A stretch of 64,000 nt of DNA from positions 62,001 to 126,000 of the forward strand of contig NZ_SSOJ01000067.1 of the NCBI RefSeq assembly GCF_029871205.1. Direction: 5' to 3'. Each line of letters starts with the position of its first letter. Position 1 is the first letter of the stretch. The DNA comes from Pseudomonas sp. BN417 (lineage in GTDB: Bacteria > Pseudomonadota > Gammaproteobacteria > Pseudomonadales > Pseudomonadaceae). The position numbers were made by a program, and so were the translations under genes. The notes under the pieces were generated by a model, which ran no database searches, had not been told where the DNA came from, and saw only the letters and a program-made list of their open reading frames with translations. Below are positions 36,617 through 46,465 of the stretch, in pieces.

Positions 36617-38119
36617 ATGCATAGCATTCGGAAAGTAGGCTCGTTGGCGGTGTTCCTGCTGGCCTGGGCGATGTTGCCGATTCCGCTGATGGTGGCTCAA
36701 GCCGGGCAAGCGGCGACGTCCATGCCCGCGGCCAACAACGGCAGCATCCAGGTGCCGATCTACAAGTCGCGACTGCTCACGACGCGGGTACCGGTCAAGC
36801 GTATCTCGGTGGGCAACCCGGAGATTGCCGACATCCTGATCACCAGTCCGACCCAGCTTTACCTGCTGGGCAAGTCCCTGGGCAGCACCAACGTCATGCT
36901 CTGGGACAACGGCAACCGGCTGATCGACACTCTGGACCTGGACGTGGTGCATGACCTCAGCGGCCTCAAGGACAAGCTGCACCAGCTGTTGCCCAATGAG
37001 CGCATCGAAGTGTTCAGCGCACAGGGTTCGCTGGTGCTGCGCGGCCACGTCCACAGTGCCGCGGTGATGGATACCGCGCTCAAGGTGGCCAAGAGCTACG
37101 CCGCCCAGACCGCCAGCGTGGTGCAGGGCGAAGGGGAGGAGGCCAAGGCCGCGCCGACCCAGTCCCTGGAGGTGATCAACCTGCTCACCGTCGGCAGCAG
37201 CCAGCAGGTGATGCTCGAGGTCAAGGTGGCGGAAATGCAGCGCAACCTGCTCAAGACCCTCGATGTACGCTTCAATGCCCTGAATCTGGACGGCAATTGG
37301 GCCACGGGGGGCTTCAATAACGGCCAGGGCCTGGGCTTCGATGGGGAGGGCATCGTCAACCCGACCGCGCTGTTCGGCAATGGCAAGGGCTTCTTCGGCC
37401 AGTTCCTTTCGGACAGTTTTCTCTTCAACGTGGTGCTCGAGGCGGCCAAGGACAACGGTTCGGCCAAGGTGCTGGCCGAGCCCACCCTGACCACCCTGAG
37501 CGGCCAGCAGGCGGAATTCATTTCCGGTGGCGAGTTCCCGGTGCCCATCACCGAGGACGATGGCATCACCATCGAGTTCAAGGAATTCGGGGTAGGTGTG
37601 AAGTTCCTTCCGGTGGTACTGGATGAAGGGCGCATCAACCTGAATCTCAATGTCTCGGTCAGCGAACTGTCCAACGCCAACTCCCTGGTGCTGGATACTG
37701 GCCTGGAGAGCGTCCTGGGTGACGGTGTGACCCAGGTCATTCCTTCGCTCACCAAGCGCAGCGCCGAGTCGACCGTCGAGTTGGGCAATGGCCAGACCAT
37801 CGCCATCGCAGGCCTGATCAGCGAGAACACCCGCGACTTCGTCAGCCGCTTCCCAGGGTTGGGCGACATTCCGGTACTGGGGCACCTGTTCCGCAGTCAG
37901 TCATTCCAGAACGGGGAAACCGAACTGGTGATCCTGGTCACGCCGCACCTGGCCAAACCTGTCGATGCCAAGGCAGTGCGCCTGCCCACCGAGAAGTTCG
38001 TCGAACCCAGCGACCTGGATTTCTACCTGCTGGGCAAGACCAAGGGGCGCGAGCCCGGAAGGCCGGTGCCGGTCAGTCTCGGCGTCAGCGAAGGCCGGTT
38101 TGGCCACGATCTCAAGTAA
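36617..38119 (+). CDS. cpaC: Outer-membrane secretin CpaC/RcpA
   Basis: About 500 residues; the pilus exit channel. Signal peptide through PLMVAQAGQA, then N-domains including a BON-like segment (RIEVFSAQGSLVLRGHVHSA), then the secretin core with VPVLGHLFRSQSF and LVILVTPHLAKPV. Two ATGs compete: 36611 directly abuts AAGGAG, so 36617, six bases from it, is the better start. Confidence 0.94.
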   Translation: MHSIRKVGSLAVFLLAWAMLPIPLMVAQAGQAATSMPAANNGSIQVPIYKSRLLTTRVPVKRISVGNPEIADILITSPTQLYLLGKSLGSTNVMLWDNGNRLIDTLDLDVVHDLSGLKDKLHQLLPNERIEVFSAQGSLVLRGHVHSAAVMDTALKVAKSYAAQTASVVQGEGEEAKAAPTQSLEVINLLTVGSSQQVMLEVKVAEMQRNLLKTLDVRFNALNLDGNWATGGFNNGQGLGFDGEGIVNPTALFGNGKGFFGQFLSDSFLFNVVLEAAKDNGSAKVLAEPTLTTLSGQQAEFISGGEFPVPITEDDGITIEFKEFGVGVKFLPVVLDEGRINLNLNVSVSELSNANSLVLDTGLESVLGDGVTQVIPSLTKRSAESTVELGNGQTIAIAGLISENTRDFVSRFPGLGDIPVLGHLFRSQSFQNGETELVILVTPHLAKPVDAKAVRLPTEKFVEPSDLDFYLLGKTKGREPGRPVPVSLGVSEGRFGHDLK

Positions 38120-38133
38120 TCGGAGGCACGACC

Positions 38134-38406
38134 ATGAAACTGCTCATTCCGTTCTGCCTGATGGCGCTGTCCTGCGGTTGTGTCATGTCCTACGAGGAAG
38201 GCCGGGTCGGAACCCTCGGCTACAGCGTCTACCAGACCACCTACCAGCAGATCGCCAACAAGGAGCGGGCGGCCCACCCTGGTACCGAGGCTTCATCCGT
38301 CGGCCGGGACGGCCCGGTAACGGAAAATGCCATGGATGGTTATCGGGCTGTGACCGGCGATGGCAAGCAGGTCGGCCAGCCGATTCAGATCAATATCGAC
38401 AACTGA
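38134..38406 (+). CDS. Small predicted lipoprotein in the Tad locus
   Basis: 90 residues. N-terminal hydrophobic segment LLIPFCLMALSCGC with a lipobox-like ALSC, then a polar domain (YSVYQTTYQQIANKE) ending in PIQINIDN. No recognised domain. It sits between the secretin and the TadG-like gene and could be a pilotin-like helper for secretin insertion, as other Tad loci carry a small outer-membrane protein here. That role is inferred from position only. Confidence 0.7.
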   Translation: MKLLIPFCLMALSCGCVMSYEEGRVGTLGYSVYQTTYQQIANKERAAHPGTEASSVGRDGPVTENAMDGYRAVTGDGKQVGQPIQINIDN

Positions 38407-38416
38407 GGACCTGGCC

Positions 38417-39757
38417 ATGACCCCGCGAATCCAAATGGTGTTCGCTTCGCCGCCGCGGCAACAGCGGGGCGCGGTCCTGGTGCTGGTGGTGGTCGCCCTG
38501 TTGGCCATGCTGGCCATGGCCGCGCTGGCGCTGGATGGTGGCCATATGCTCCTGAACAAGACCCGGCTGCAGAATTCGGTGGATGCGGCAGCGCTGAGCG
38601 GTGCAAAGACCCTCAGCCAGGTGATGGGGGCAGGCAATGCCTCCACCCTCGCGAAGGATGCTGCGCTGGCCACTCTCAATCTGAACGCTGCGGCGTCGGG
38701 CAACGGTGAACTGGCCGACGCCATGGCCGGTAACGCCGGCTTCGCCGTGGTGGAATTCTCGGACAGCGTCTATGGGCCCTTCGCCTTTCCCGGGCCGTCG
38801 GACTCACGCTATGTGCGGGTTTCTGTACCGGACTATCCGCTTACCGGATTCTTCTGGGGCATCGTCGAGGCGCTGAGCGATGGCACGCCCCCGGAAAAGG
38901 CGGTGGCGGCAGTTGCCACCGCCGGGCCCAGTCCCACCAGTCCCTGCGATATCGCGCCGATGATGGTCTGTGGTGACCCGGACGACTACAACCCGGATAC
39001 CGGTGCCTTCTGGGGCTACCAATTCGGCGATGTGGAGGTGCTTAAAAGTGCCGCCGGCAATGCGCCGGCCATAGGACCTGGCAATTTCCAGTTGATTCGT
39101 CTGGGCAATAACACGGGCGCGGCGGATATCCGCAATGCGTTGGCCGGTGGCATCGACCAGTGCAACACCGTTGGCGACGAGGTGGAAACCGAGCCCGGCA
39201 ACTCCGTGGGGCCGGTTGCCCAGGGACTGAACACCCGCTTTGGCGAATACACCGGACCGATGGGCAATAGCGCGTCTTCCTACCCGCCGGATCTGGTGAC
39301 CAGCTTCAGCAACCCGAAGATGAGCTACAACGACAGCGTTTCCCCGGCGCGGGTGGAATACCAGGGCCAGCCGGTCAATTCCAATGACGGCAACCTTTCC
39401 ACCGCCACATCCGCCCTCCTGGACTACAACGACTGGGTCGCCAGCGTCGCCAATTGCCCCAGCGGTTGCCAGGCTAATGGGGTCTTCGAGCGGCGTATGG
39501 TGAAGATCGTGGTCGGTAATTGCGACGGGGAGTCCGGGGGGCAGACCACGGTACCCGTGCTGGGCTTCGCCTGTTTCTTCCTGCTGCAAACAGTTGCCCA
39601 GCAGGGCAATGAGGCGCAGATCTTCGGCCAGTTCATCAAGGAGTGCGAAGGGGACAACGTGCCCGGCCCGACTCCAACCGACGATGTCGGCCCGCAGATC
39701 ATTCAGCTGTACAAGACCTATATCGACAACAGCCAGACACCAAGCAGCGATTCGTAG
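38417..39757 (+). CDS. tadG: TadG-like minor pilin / pilus assembly protein
   Basis: 446 residues. Starts with the Tad-type leader QRGAVLVLVVVALLAMLAMAALALDG followed by LLNKTRLQNSVDAAALSGAKTL, a hallmark of TadG proteins. The long remainder is extracytoplasmic, with several Cys (CDIAPMMVC, NCPSGC) suggesting disulfides. I see no clear von Willebrand motif. ATG 38417 with GAGGAC six bases upstream; the frame opens at 38360. Confidence 0.88.
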   Translation: MTPRIQMVFASPPRQQRGAVLVLVVVALLAMLAMAALALDGGHMLLNKTRLQNSVDAAALSGAKTLSQVMGAGNASTLAKDAALATLNLNAAASGNGELADAMAGNAGFAVVEFSDSVYGPFAFPGPSDSRYVRVSVPDYPLTGFFWGIVEALSDGTPPEKAVAAVATAGPSPTSPCDIAPMMVCGDPDDYNPDTGAFWGYQFGDVEVLKSAAGNAPAIGPGNFQLIRLGNNTGAADIRNALAGGIDQCNTVGDEVETEPGNSVGPVAQGLNTRFGEYTGPMGNSASSYPPDLVTSFSNPKMSYNDSVSPARVEYQGQPVNSNDGNLSTATSALLDYNDWVASVANCPSGCQANGVFERRMVKIVVGNCDGESGGQTTVPVLGFACFFLLQTVAQQGNEAQIFGQFIKECEGDNVPGPTPTDDVGPQIIQLYKTYIDNSQTPSSDS

Positions 39758-39765
39758 GAGGTGTC

Positions 39766-40236
39766 ATGGGACGTCTTGCATTCTCAAGGGCACGGGCCCA
39801 GCGTGGGGTGGCCATGGTGGAGTTCACCATCACCCTGCCATTGCTGCTCCTGTTGCTGTTCGCCATAGCCGAATTCGGTCGCTTGCTGTTCCAGTACAAC
39901 AGCCTGCTGCAGGCCAACCGCGATGCGGTGCGCTACGTGGCGGGCAGGGCCTGGAACCCGACATTGGGAACAGTCGAGTTGAGTGCCGCGTTGCAGACCG
40001 CAACCAAGAACCTGGCCGTGTACGGCGTACCGGTGGCACCTGGGAACGGCCAAGCGCTGGTGCCCGGCCTGACCACTACAAATGTGCAGGTCACGGCCGT
40101 GGGGACGACTCACGTCCAGGTCAGCACCAGTTTCACCTTCGTTCCGGTTCTGGGGGCCGGTATCCCGGGATTCATCGGTGACGGCGTTTCGTTCGGTTTT
40201 CCCCTGGTCGCCACCACCGTCATGAGGGTCCTGTGA
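39766..40236 (+). CDS. tadE: TadE-like pseudopilin
   Basis: 156 residues. Prepilin-like site QRG|VAMVEFTITLP with Glu at +5, then a hydrophobic helix (LLLLLLFAIAEFGRLLF). Processed by TadV in known systems and needed for pilus formation. A strong AGGAGGTG precedes ATG 39766. The stop shares its last base with the next start (TGATG). Confidence 0.92.
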   Translation: MGRLAFSRARAQRGVAMVEFTITLPLLLLLLFAIAEFGRLLFQYNSLLQANRDAVRYVAGRAWNPTLGTVELSAALQTATKNLAVYGVPVAPGNGQALVPGLTTTNVQVTAVGTTHVQVSTSFTFVPVLGAGIPGFIGDGVSFGFPLVATTVMRVL

Positions 40237-40739
40237 TGAATGCCAGAAGCATGCGCGGGGTGTATGTGGTGGAGTTCGCCATCATCGGCCTGCTGCTGTT
40301 CATCCTGCTATTCGCCATCCTGGAATTCGGCCGGCTGTATTTCACCGTCAATGCCCTGAATGAAACCGTGCGGCGTGGTGCCCGGCTGGCCGCGGTGTGC
40401 GACATCAGCGATCCGGTCATCCTGCGCCGGGCCATCTACAACGCCGCCACCGACGCCGGCGCGAGCAGCCTGATCGGTGATCTCGAAACCGCCGACCTGA
40501 CCCTGGCCTACCTGGACGAGAGCGGCGCGACGGTGGCCAGCCCGAACAACCTGGTCAGCCCCGACGGCTTCATTGCCATTCGCTATGTGCAATTGCGGGT
40601 GGAGAACTTCAGCTTCAATCTCATGATCCCTGTGCTCGGCGGCACCATCACGCTGCCAGTGTTCAGGTCGACCCTGCCCCGCGAGAGCCTCGGCCGCCAT
40701 GCCGAGGAGGATGTATTGCCGGAGATCACGCCATGTTGA
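40236..40739 (+). CDS. tadF: TadF/TadE-like pseudopilin
   Basis: 167 residues. MRGVYVVEFAIIGLLLFILL gives a site RG|VYVVEF with Glu at +5 and a membrane helix ending in EFGRLYFTVNALNETVRRGARLAAV, the TadE/TadF pattern. The third pilin-like protein in a row after tadG and tadE. Overlaps tadE by one base and tadZ by seven bases, so the block is tightly coupled. Assignment to TadF rather than a second TadE is by position. Confidence 0.85.
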   Translation: MNARSMRGVYVVEFAIIGLLLFILLFAILEFGRLYFTVNALNETVRRGARLAAVCDISDPVILRRAIYNAATDAGASSLIGDLETADLTLAYLDESGATVASPNNLVSPDGFIAIRYVQLRVENFSFNLMIPVLGGTITLPVFRSTLPRESLGRHAEEDVLPEITPC

Positions 40740-41950
40740 ACAGTCGGGAAGTTCCCATTAGCACTGCCACGAACCGGCAGGGGCTGCGTCTGTTGATCAG
40801 CAGCCGTGACGCTGCTGCCTTGCGTCATCTGCAGGGCTGCTGCCAGCGCCTTCCCGGCCTGACGGTTAATACGCGCCTGGTCACCAACGGGCACACCGAC
40901 CCGCTCTACGGGCTGGAGCAGATGCCTGACTTCCTGTTGCTGCGGGTCAGCCACCTGTGGCGCGAGGAACTGGCCGCCCTGCTGCAGCGGCCCGCCAGTG
41001 AGCGACCGCCGCTGCTGATCTGCGGCCCGCTGAACGAAAGGGAAGGCGTGCGCCTGGCCATGCAGGCAGGTGCCCGGGACTTCCTGCCGGAGCCGGTGGC
41101 CGAGGATGAGCTGGTGGCGGCACTCGGGCGAATGCTGACGGAGTCGCGCGCCGGCACTGGCGGCGGCAGCAAGCTGATTGCCGTAATGAATGCCAAGGGC
41201 GGTTCCGGAGCGACCCTGCTGGCCTGCAACCTGGCCCAGCAGCTAAGCGCCCGGGGCGGCACCACCCTGTTGCTGGACCTGGATCTGCAGTTCGGTAGCG
41301 TGGCCCACTACCTGGACGTGCAGACAGCCCACAGCCACCTGGATGTCCTGCAGCAGGTGGACGAACTGGATAGCGTGGCCCTGCGCGGTTTCTGCAGCCA
41401 TTTCAGTCCCACCCTGCATGTGCTGGGCGGGCGCTCCAGCGAGCTGTGCCTGTCCCAGGATATCCGCCTGGAGCAGCTTGAAGCGCTGCTGCGTCTGGCG
41501 CGCAGTACTTACGACTGGGTCGTGGTGGATCTACCGAGACAAATCGACCATCTCACTGGTATCACCCTGGAGCAGGCTGATCGGGTGTACATCGTGGTGC
41601 AGCAGAGCCTCAGTCACCTGAAGGACGCGACCCGGCTGGCGCGCATTCTGCGCGACGACCTGGGGGTGCAGGGCAGTCGCTTGCAGGTGGTGGTCAACCG
41701 TTACAACAAGGCGTCGCCGGTGAGCCTCAAGGACATTGCCGAAGCTCTGCGCTGTGAAGTCCTGCAGAAGCTGCCCAACGATTACTCCGTGGTCACTGAA
41801 AGCCAGAACACAGGCGTGCCGCTGGAGCTTCATGCCCCGCGGGCTCCGGTGACCCTGGCCATGCGCGAACTGAGCCAGGAACTGCTCGGCGCCGAAGAGG
41901 CCGGCGAGGGGTTACTCAAGCGCACTTTCGGCCGTCTGTTCGGGAGGTAG
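40733..41950 (+). CDS. tadZ: Pilus localisation ATPase TadZ/CpaE
   Basis: 405 residues. N-terminal receiver-like domain without clear phosphorylation residues (about 15-135), then a ParA/MinD-type ATPase domain. The Walker A is deviant: NAKGGSGAT (153-161), where the usual KT is AT, as in CpaE/TadZ proteins. Sets the pole or site where the Tad machine assembles. Starts inside the end of tadF (seven-base overlap). Confidence 0.92.
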   Translation: MLNSREVPISTATNRQGLRLLISSRDAAALRHLQGCCQRLPGLTVNTRLVTNGHTDPLYGLEQMPDFLLLRVSHLWREELAALLQRPASERPPLLICGPLNEREGVRLAMQAGARDFLPEPVAEDELVAALGRMLTESRAGTGGGSKLIAVMNAKGGSGATLLACNLAQQLSARGGTTLLLDLDLQFGSVAHYLDVQTAHSHLDVLQQVDELDSVALRGFCSHFSPTLHVLGGRSSELCLSQDIRLEQLEALLRLARSTYDWVVVDLPRQIDHLTGITLEQADRVYIVVQQSLSHLKDATRLARILRDDLGVQGSRLQVVVNRYNKASPVSLKDIAEALRCEVLQKLPNDYSVVTESQNTGVPLELHAPRAPVTLAMRELSQELLGAEEAGEGLLKRTFGRLFGR

Positions 41951-41953
41951 ATC

Positions 41954-43390
41954 ATGCTCAGCGAGTTTCGCAACCGCCTGCGCCAGCATGCAGGGAAGAA
42001 CGCCGCCTCCGGGGAAGAGCAAGCCAGCCCCACGGCTGAAGACAATCCGCTCATGGCCTGGGAAACCAGCGCGCCGGAGACGCCCTACGAAACCAGGACC
42101 CAGCTCAGCCCGGTTGAGGCCGAGTGGCGGGAGAAGACCTACCAGCAACTGCTCAAGATCATGGACCTGTCGCTGCTGGATTCCCTCGAGCCGACCGAGG
42201 CGGCGCGGCAGATCCGCGAGATCTGCCTGCGCCTGCTGGACGAGCACTCGGCGCCGGTCAGCAGCAATGCCCGGCAACTGATCATCAAGCAGATCACCGA
42301 TGAGGTGCTTGGCCTGGGGCCGCTTGAGCCTCTGTTGGCCGACCACAGCGTGTCGGACATCCTGGTCAACGGCCATGCCTCGGTCTACGTCGAGCGCCAT
42401 GGCAAGCTGCAGCGAACCGATGTGCGCTTTCGTGATGACCAGCATCTGCTGAACATCATCGACCGCATCGTTTCCAGCCTGGGGCGGCGCATCGATGAGT
42501 CGTCGCCGCTGGTGGATGCTCGCCTGAAGGATGGTTCGCGGGTCAATGCGATCATTCCGCCGCTGGCCATCGACGGGCCGAGCATGTCGATCCGCCGATT
42601 CGCGGTCGACCTGCTGAACACCGAGAGCCTGGTGCAGATGGGCACGCTGACCCCGGCCATCGCCTTGGTGCTCAAGGCCATAGTACGTGGTCGCATGAAT
42701 GTGCTGGTGTCCGGCGGCACTGGCACCGGCAAGACCACCATGCTCAACGTGCTGTCCAGCTTCATCCCGCACAACGAGCGCATTGTCACCATCGAAGACT
42801 CGGCTGAGCTGCAGTTGCAGCAACCCCATGTGGTGCGCCTGGAAACCCGACCGTCGAATATCGAGGGTCGCGGCGAGGTGAACCAGCGCGAGCTGGTGCG
42901 CAACAGCCTGCGTATGCGCCCCGACCGCATTGTGATCGGCGAAGTACGCGGCGCTGAGGCGCTGGATATGCTGACCGCTATGAATACCGGGCATGACGGC
43001 TCTATTACCACCATCCATGCCAATACCCCACGGGATGCCCTGGGGCGGATCGAGAACATGGTGTCCATGACCGGCGCCACCTTCCCGATCAAGGCCATGC
43101 GCCAGCAGATCGCTTCGGCCATCGATGTGGTGATCCAGCTGGAGCGCCAGGAGGACGGCCGGCGGCGGCTGGTCAGCGTGCAGGAAATCAACGGCATGGA
43201 AGGCGAGATCATCACCATGACCGAGATCTTCGGCTTTGAGCGCCGGGGCATAGGAGAGCATGGCGAGGTAATTGGGGACTTCCGCCCCACGGGCATGGTG
43301 CCGGCTTTCCGCGATGTCCTGGCCAAGCGCGGCATCGAGCTGCCCTTGAACCTGTTCCGCCCGGAATGGATGGAGGACCTGCAGTCATGA
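41954..43390 (+). CDS. tadA: Secretion ATPase TadA/CpaF
   Basis: 478 residues. Motor for both extension and retraction of Tad pili. Walker [10 protein letters not shown] at 254-262, Asp box [12 protein letters not shown], Walker B/His-box region [17 protein letters not shown] and [15 protein letters not shown] 60-residue polar N-terminal extension precedes the conserved domain. Its stop overlaps the tadB start (ATGA). Confidence 0.97.
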   Translation: MLSEFRNRLRQHAGKNAASGEEQASPTAEDNPLMAWETSAPETPYETRTQLSPVEAEWREKTYQQLLKIMDLSLLDSLEPTEAARQIREICLRLLDEHSAPVSSNARQLIIKQITDEVLGLGPLEPLLADHSVSDILVNGHASVYVERHGKLQRTDVRFRDDQHLLNIIDRIVSSLGRRIDESSPLVDARLKDGSRVNAIIPPLAIDGPSMSIRRFAVDLLNTESLVQMGTLTPAIALVLKAIVRGRMNVLVSGGTGTGKTTMLNVLSSFIPHNERIVTIEDSAELQLQQPHVVRLETRPSNIEGRGEVNQRELVRNSLRMRPDRIVIGEVRGAEALDMLTAMNTGHDGSITTIHANTPRDALGRIENMVSMTGATFPIKAMRQQIASAIDVVIQLERQEDGRRRLVSVQEINGMEGEIITMTEIFGFERRGIGEHGEVIGDFRPTGMVPAFRDVLAKRGIELPLNLFRPEWMEDLQS

Positions 43391-44373
43391 GCCAGATACC
43401 CTCCGAGTTCATCCTGGCCTTCCTGGGCATGGTCTTCGTCGCGGTATTCCTGCTCAGCCAGGGGCTGGTGGTTCCGGTTTTCGGCGAGGCGAGCAAGGTA
43501 CGCAAGCGCATCCGCGCGCGTCTCGATCTACTGGAACACAGCTCCAACCTGCCAAATATGCAAACGGTGCTGCGGCAGAAGTACCTGAAGCGCCTGTCGC
43601 CTCTGGAGGCGGCCCTGGAACAGTTGCCTTTCATGGAGCGCTTGGCGCAGGTAATTGAGCAGGGTGGGCATGAATACCGGGCCTACCGGGTGCTGTTGCT
43701 TGGTTTGGTGCTGGCGGTGGTGGCTGGGTTGGGACTCTGGTTGCTGCTGAAGATCTGGTGGGCGGCGCTGCTTCTGGCGCTGGTTGTGTTCTGGGTGCCG
43801 ATCCTCAAGGTTTCCAGCGACCGGGCCAGGCGCTTCGCCGCCTTCGAGGAAGGCTTGCCGGATGCCCTGGACGCCATGTGCCGCGCCTTGCGTGCCGGAC
43901 ACCCTTTCAACGAGACCTTGCGCCTGGTGGCCGAGGAGCATAAGGGGCCCGTGGCCCACGAGTTTGGCCTGACATTCGCCGATATCAACTATGGCAATGA
44001 CGTGCGCCGCGCGATGCTGGGCCTGCTGGAACGCATGCCGAGCATGACCGTGATGATGTTGGTGACCTCCATCCTGATCCACCGGGACACCGGCGGTAAC
44101 CTTACCGAGGTGCTGGAGCGCCTGGCCAGCCTGATTCGCGGCCGCTTCCGTTTCCAGCGCAAGGTCAAGACCCTCTCGGCGGAGGGGCGAATGTCGGCCT
44201 GGGTGCTGGTTGCCATACCTTTCCTGCTGTCGGCGGCGATCATGCTGACGTCACCGACCTACCTGCCCATGCTCATCAAAGAGCCCATTGGCCAGAAGCT
44301 GGTAATGGCCGCCTTCGTTGCCATGTTGTTGGGCATCCTCTGGATTCGCAGGATCATTCGAATCCAGGTTTGA
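43387..44373 (+). CDS. tadB: Inner-membrane platform protein TadB
   Basis: 328 residues, type II secretion F-family domain: [20 protein letters not shown], then [15 protein letters not shown] and [18 protein letters not shown]. Membrane segments near the N-terminus, at about 100-140, and at the C-terminus. Start ATG 43387 overlaps the tadA stop. Confidence 0.95.
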   Translation: MSQIPSEFILAFLGMVFVAVFLLSQGLVVPVFGEASKVRKRIRARLDLLEHSSNLPNMQTVLRQKYLKRLSPLEAALEQLPFMERLAQVIEQGGHEYRAYRVLLLGLVLAVVAGLGLWLLLKIWWAALLLALVVFWVPILKVSSDRARRFAAFEEGLPDALDAMCRALRAGHPFNETLRLVAEEHKGPVAHEFGLTFADINYGNDVRRAMLGLLERMPSMTVMMLVTSILIHRDTGGNLTEVLERLASLIRGRFRFQRKVKTLSAEGRMSAWVLVAIPFLLSAAIMLTSPTYLPMLIKEPIGQKLVMAAFVAMLLGILWIRRIIRIQV

Positions 44374-44403
44374 GTTCCGCAAGCTGATTGGTGGGGGTGT
44401 TTC

Positions 44404-45372
44404 ATGGACTATCTGCTTGGCTTGATCAACGGCGCAGTGGGCAATGAGCAAGCTGCGCGTCTGCTGTTCCTCGTCGCAATCGGCCTGAGCGCGGTGCTTG
44501 CCGCCGTAACGGTGGGGCTTCTGGTACTTGGCCTGCAGGATCCGGTACAGCGCCGCCTGACCCTGATCAAGCGCGGCCATGGCGACCTCGCCCTAGGCCA
44601 GCGTCCACCGAGCAATCTGCATCTGCTCCTGGAGCGGGTGGGGCAGCGAGTATCGTCCGGGGACGAAAGCAAGGTTTCCGCCACCCGCACCTTGCTGATC
44701 CATGCCGGTTACCGCTCCGCCTCTGCAGTGCAGATGTACTGGGCCATTCGCCTGTTGTTTCCGTTCCTGTTGCTGGGTGTGGCCCTGTTGCTGGTGCCGC
44801 TGCTGCCGAAGCTTTCTGTTTCCATCGTGTTGATGATCGCTGCAGGGGCCCTCGGTGTCGGCTGGCTGGCACCTGCGGTGTTCGTGGACAAGCGCAAGGC
44901 GGCCCGGATTAACCGCTTGCGAGCGGCGTTTCCGGATGCTCTGGACCTGATGGTGGTGTGCGTGGAGTCTGGCCTTGCCTTGCCGCAGGCCATCGAGCGG
45001 GTGGCTGAGGAGATGGCCGTGAGCCAGGCCGAGTTGGCCGAGGAACTCGCCCTGGTCAACGTGGAGGTCCGCGCAGGCATTCCCAGTACCAAGGCCCTGA
45101 ATCACCTGGCCGACCGCACCGGTTTGGACGATGTGCAGGGGTTGGTAAGTCTGCTGTCGCAAAGCATCCGATTCGGTACCAGCGTCGCCGACACCTTGCG
45201 CATCTATGCCGAGGAGTTTCGCGACCGGCGTACCCAGGCCGCCGAAGAGCAGGCGGCGAAAATCGGCACCAAGCTGGTCTTCCCACTAATCTTCTGCCTG
45301 TGGCCAAGCTTCTTCCTGGTGGCCATCGGACCGGTGATCCTCGGGATCCTCAAAACCTTCGGGAAGCTATGA
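44404..45372 (+). CDS. tadC: Inner-membrane platform protein TadC
   Basis: 322 residues, the second F-domain protein, partner of TadB: FPDALDLMVVCVESGLALPQ, then EELALVNVEVRAGIPSTKALNHLA and FGTSVADTLRIYAEEFRDRR. Hydrophobic segments flank the domain. 30 bases after tadB. Confidence 0.95.
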   Translation: MDYLLGLINGAVGNEQAARLLFLVAIGLSAVLAAVTVGLLVLGLQDPVQRRLTLIKRGHGDLALGQRPPSNLHLLLERVGQRVSSGDESKVSATRTLLIHAGYRSASAVQMYWAIRLLFPFLLLGVALLLVPLLPKLSVSIVLMIAAGALGVGWLAPAVFVDKRKAARINRLRAAFPDALDLMVVCVESGLALPQAIERVAEEMAVSQAELAEELALVNVEVRAGIPSTKALNHLADRTGLDDVQGLVSLLSQSIRFGTSVADTLRIYAEEFRDRRTQAAEEQAAKIGTKLVFPLIFCLWPSFFLVAIGPVILGILKTFGKL

Positions 45373-45373
45373 C

Positions 45374-46420
45374 ATGAACAGAGCCTGTCTGCTGGTGGCC
45401 ATGATGGCCGTGCTGTCCGGATGTCAGACAATGGGGCCGGATGCGCCGAGCGGCTTCCGCTCGGTCTACAGTGGCGACAATTCCGTGCTCTACCAGGTGC
45501 AGAAAGAGGTCAATTCACCCGACCAGGCCATGCTGATGGCGGCCCGCTCCTACCAGGCGGGTGACCTCGACCAGGCACTGTTCCAGTACCTGCGCGCCAT
45601 CGAGTTGGACCCGAAGCGCTATGAGGCCCTGGTCTGGGTGGGCCGTATCCACCGTGAGCGGGGTAATAGCCAGTTGGCCGAAATGGCTTTCAACGAGGTT
45701 CTGGGCAGCGACCCGAACAACCTGAATGCCCTGGGCGAAATGGGGCTGCTCAAGCTTGGCGTCCGCGAGTATCAGAAGTCCGAGGAATTCCTGCTTCAGG
45801 CGGTGGGAGAAGACCAGCGCCGGCTTGGCGCCTCCCCGACGGTAAGCTTCGCCGACGCCGCGAAGCTCAAGGTGGACAGCCAGTCCCCGGTGCGGGTCTA
45901 CAACGGCCTGGGGGTGCTGGCGGACCTGAAGGAGAATTTCGCGGTTTCCGAAACCTACTACCGCCTGGCCGTGCAGATCGAGCCTCGCTCGGGGCTGGTG
46001 CAGAACAGCCTGGGCTATTCCTACTACCTGGCCGGGCACTGGCCCGAGGCTGAACGCGCCTACAAGCAGGGCATCAGCTATGAGCCGAACTACAAGCCGC
46101 TCTGGAGGAACTACGGCCTGCTGCTGGCGCGAATGGGGCGTTACGAGGAGGCCATTTCGGCGTTCGAGCAGGTGGAGAAGCGTGCCGAGGCAAGCAACGA
46201 TGTCGGTTATATCTGCCTGGTGGAAGGCAAGCTGGATGAAGCGGAGCAGTTCTTCCGCACTGCCATCGATCAGTCGCCGGCGCATTACGACAACGCCTGG
46301 GACAACCTCAACAGGGTGCAGCAGATTCGCCGAATGCGCGGACAGGGGAGCAACACGACAGTGGGTGAGCCGGTAGCGGTGATCCCGGGGGTAGAGGTCA
46401 ACCCGGTCGCCTTGCCCTGA
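45374..46420 (+). CDS. tadD: TPR lipoprotein TadD
   Basis: 348 residues. Lipobox AVLSGC (Cys17) and a string of tetratricopeptide repeats (DLDQALFQYLRAIELDPKRY, SQLAEMAFNEVLGSDPNNLN, WPEAERAYKQGISYEPNYKP). In known systems TadD helps place the secretin in the outer membrane. Starts one base after the tadC stop. Last gene of the pilus series, followed by a two-way terminator. Confidence 0.94.
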   Translation: MNRACLLVAMMAVLSGCQTMGPDAPSGFRSVYSGDNSVLYQVQKEVNSPDQAMLMAARSYQAGDLDQALFQYLRAIELDPKRYEALVWVGRIHRERGNSQLAEMAFNEVLGSDPNNLNALGEMGLLKLGVREYQKSEEFLLQAVGEDQRRLGASPTVSFADAAKLKVDSQSPVRVYNGLGVLADLKENFAVSETYYRLAVQIEPRSGLVQNSLGYSYYLAGHWPEAERAYKQGISYEPNYKPLWRNYGLLLARMGRYEEAISAFEQVEKRAEASNDVGYICLVEGKLDEAEQFFRTAIDQSPAHYDNAWDNLNRVQQIRRMRGQGSNTTVGEPVAVIPGVEVNPVALP

Positions 46421-46430
46421 GGCGGGATAG

Positions 46431-46462
46431 AAAAAAGGGGCAGGCCATTGGCCTGCCCCTTT
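46431..46462. terminator. Bidirectional terminator between tadD and the HU gene
   Basis: GGGGCAGGCC (46437-46446) pairs with GGCCTGCCCC (46450-46459), flanked by six A on the left and TTT on the right. It serves both convergent genes. Confidence 0.9.
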
Positions 46463-46465
46463 GCA

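Noticed and set aside
32354-46462. Recent horizontal transfer of the Tad locus
   Set aside because: No transposase, integrase, tRNA or base-composition break was seen at its borders; only its position is unusual.
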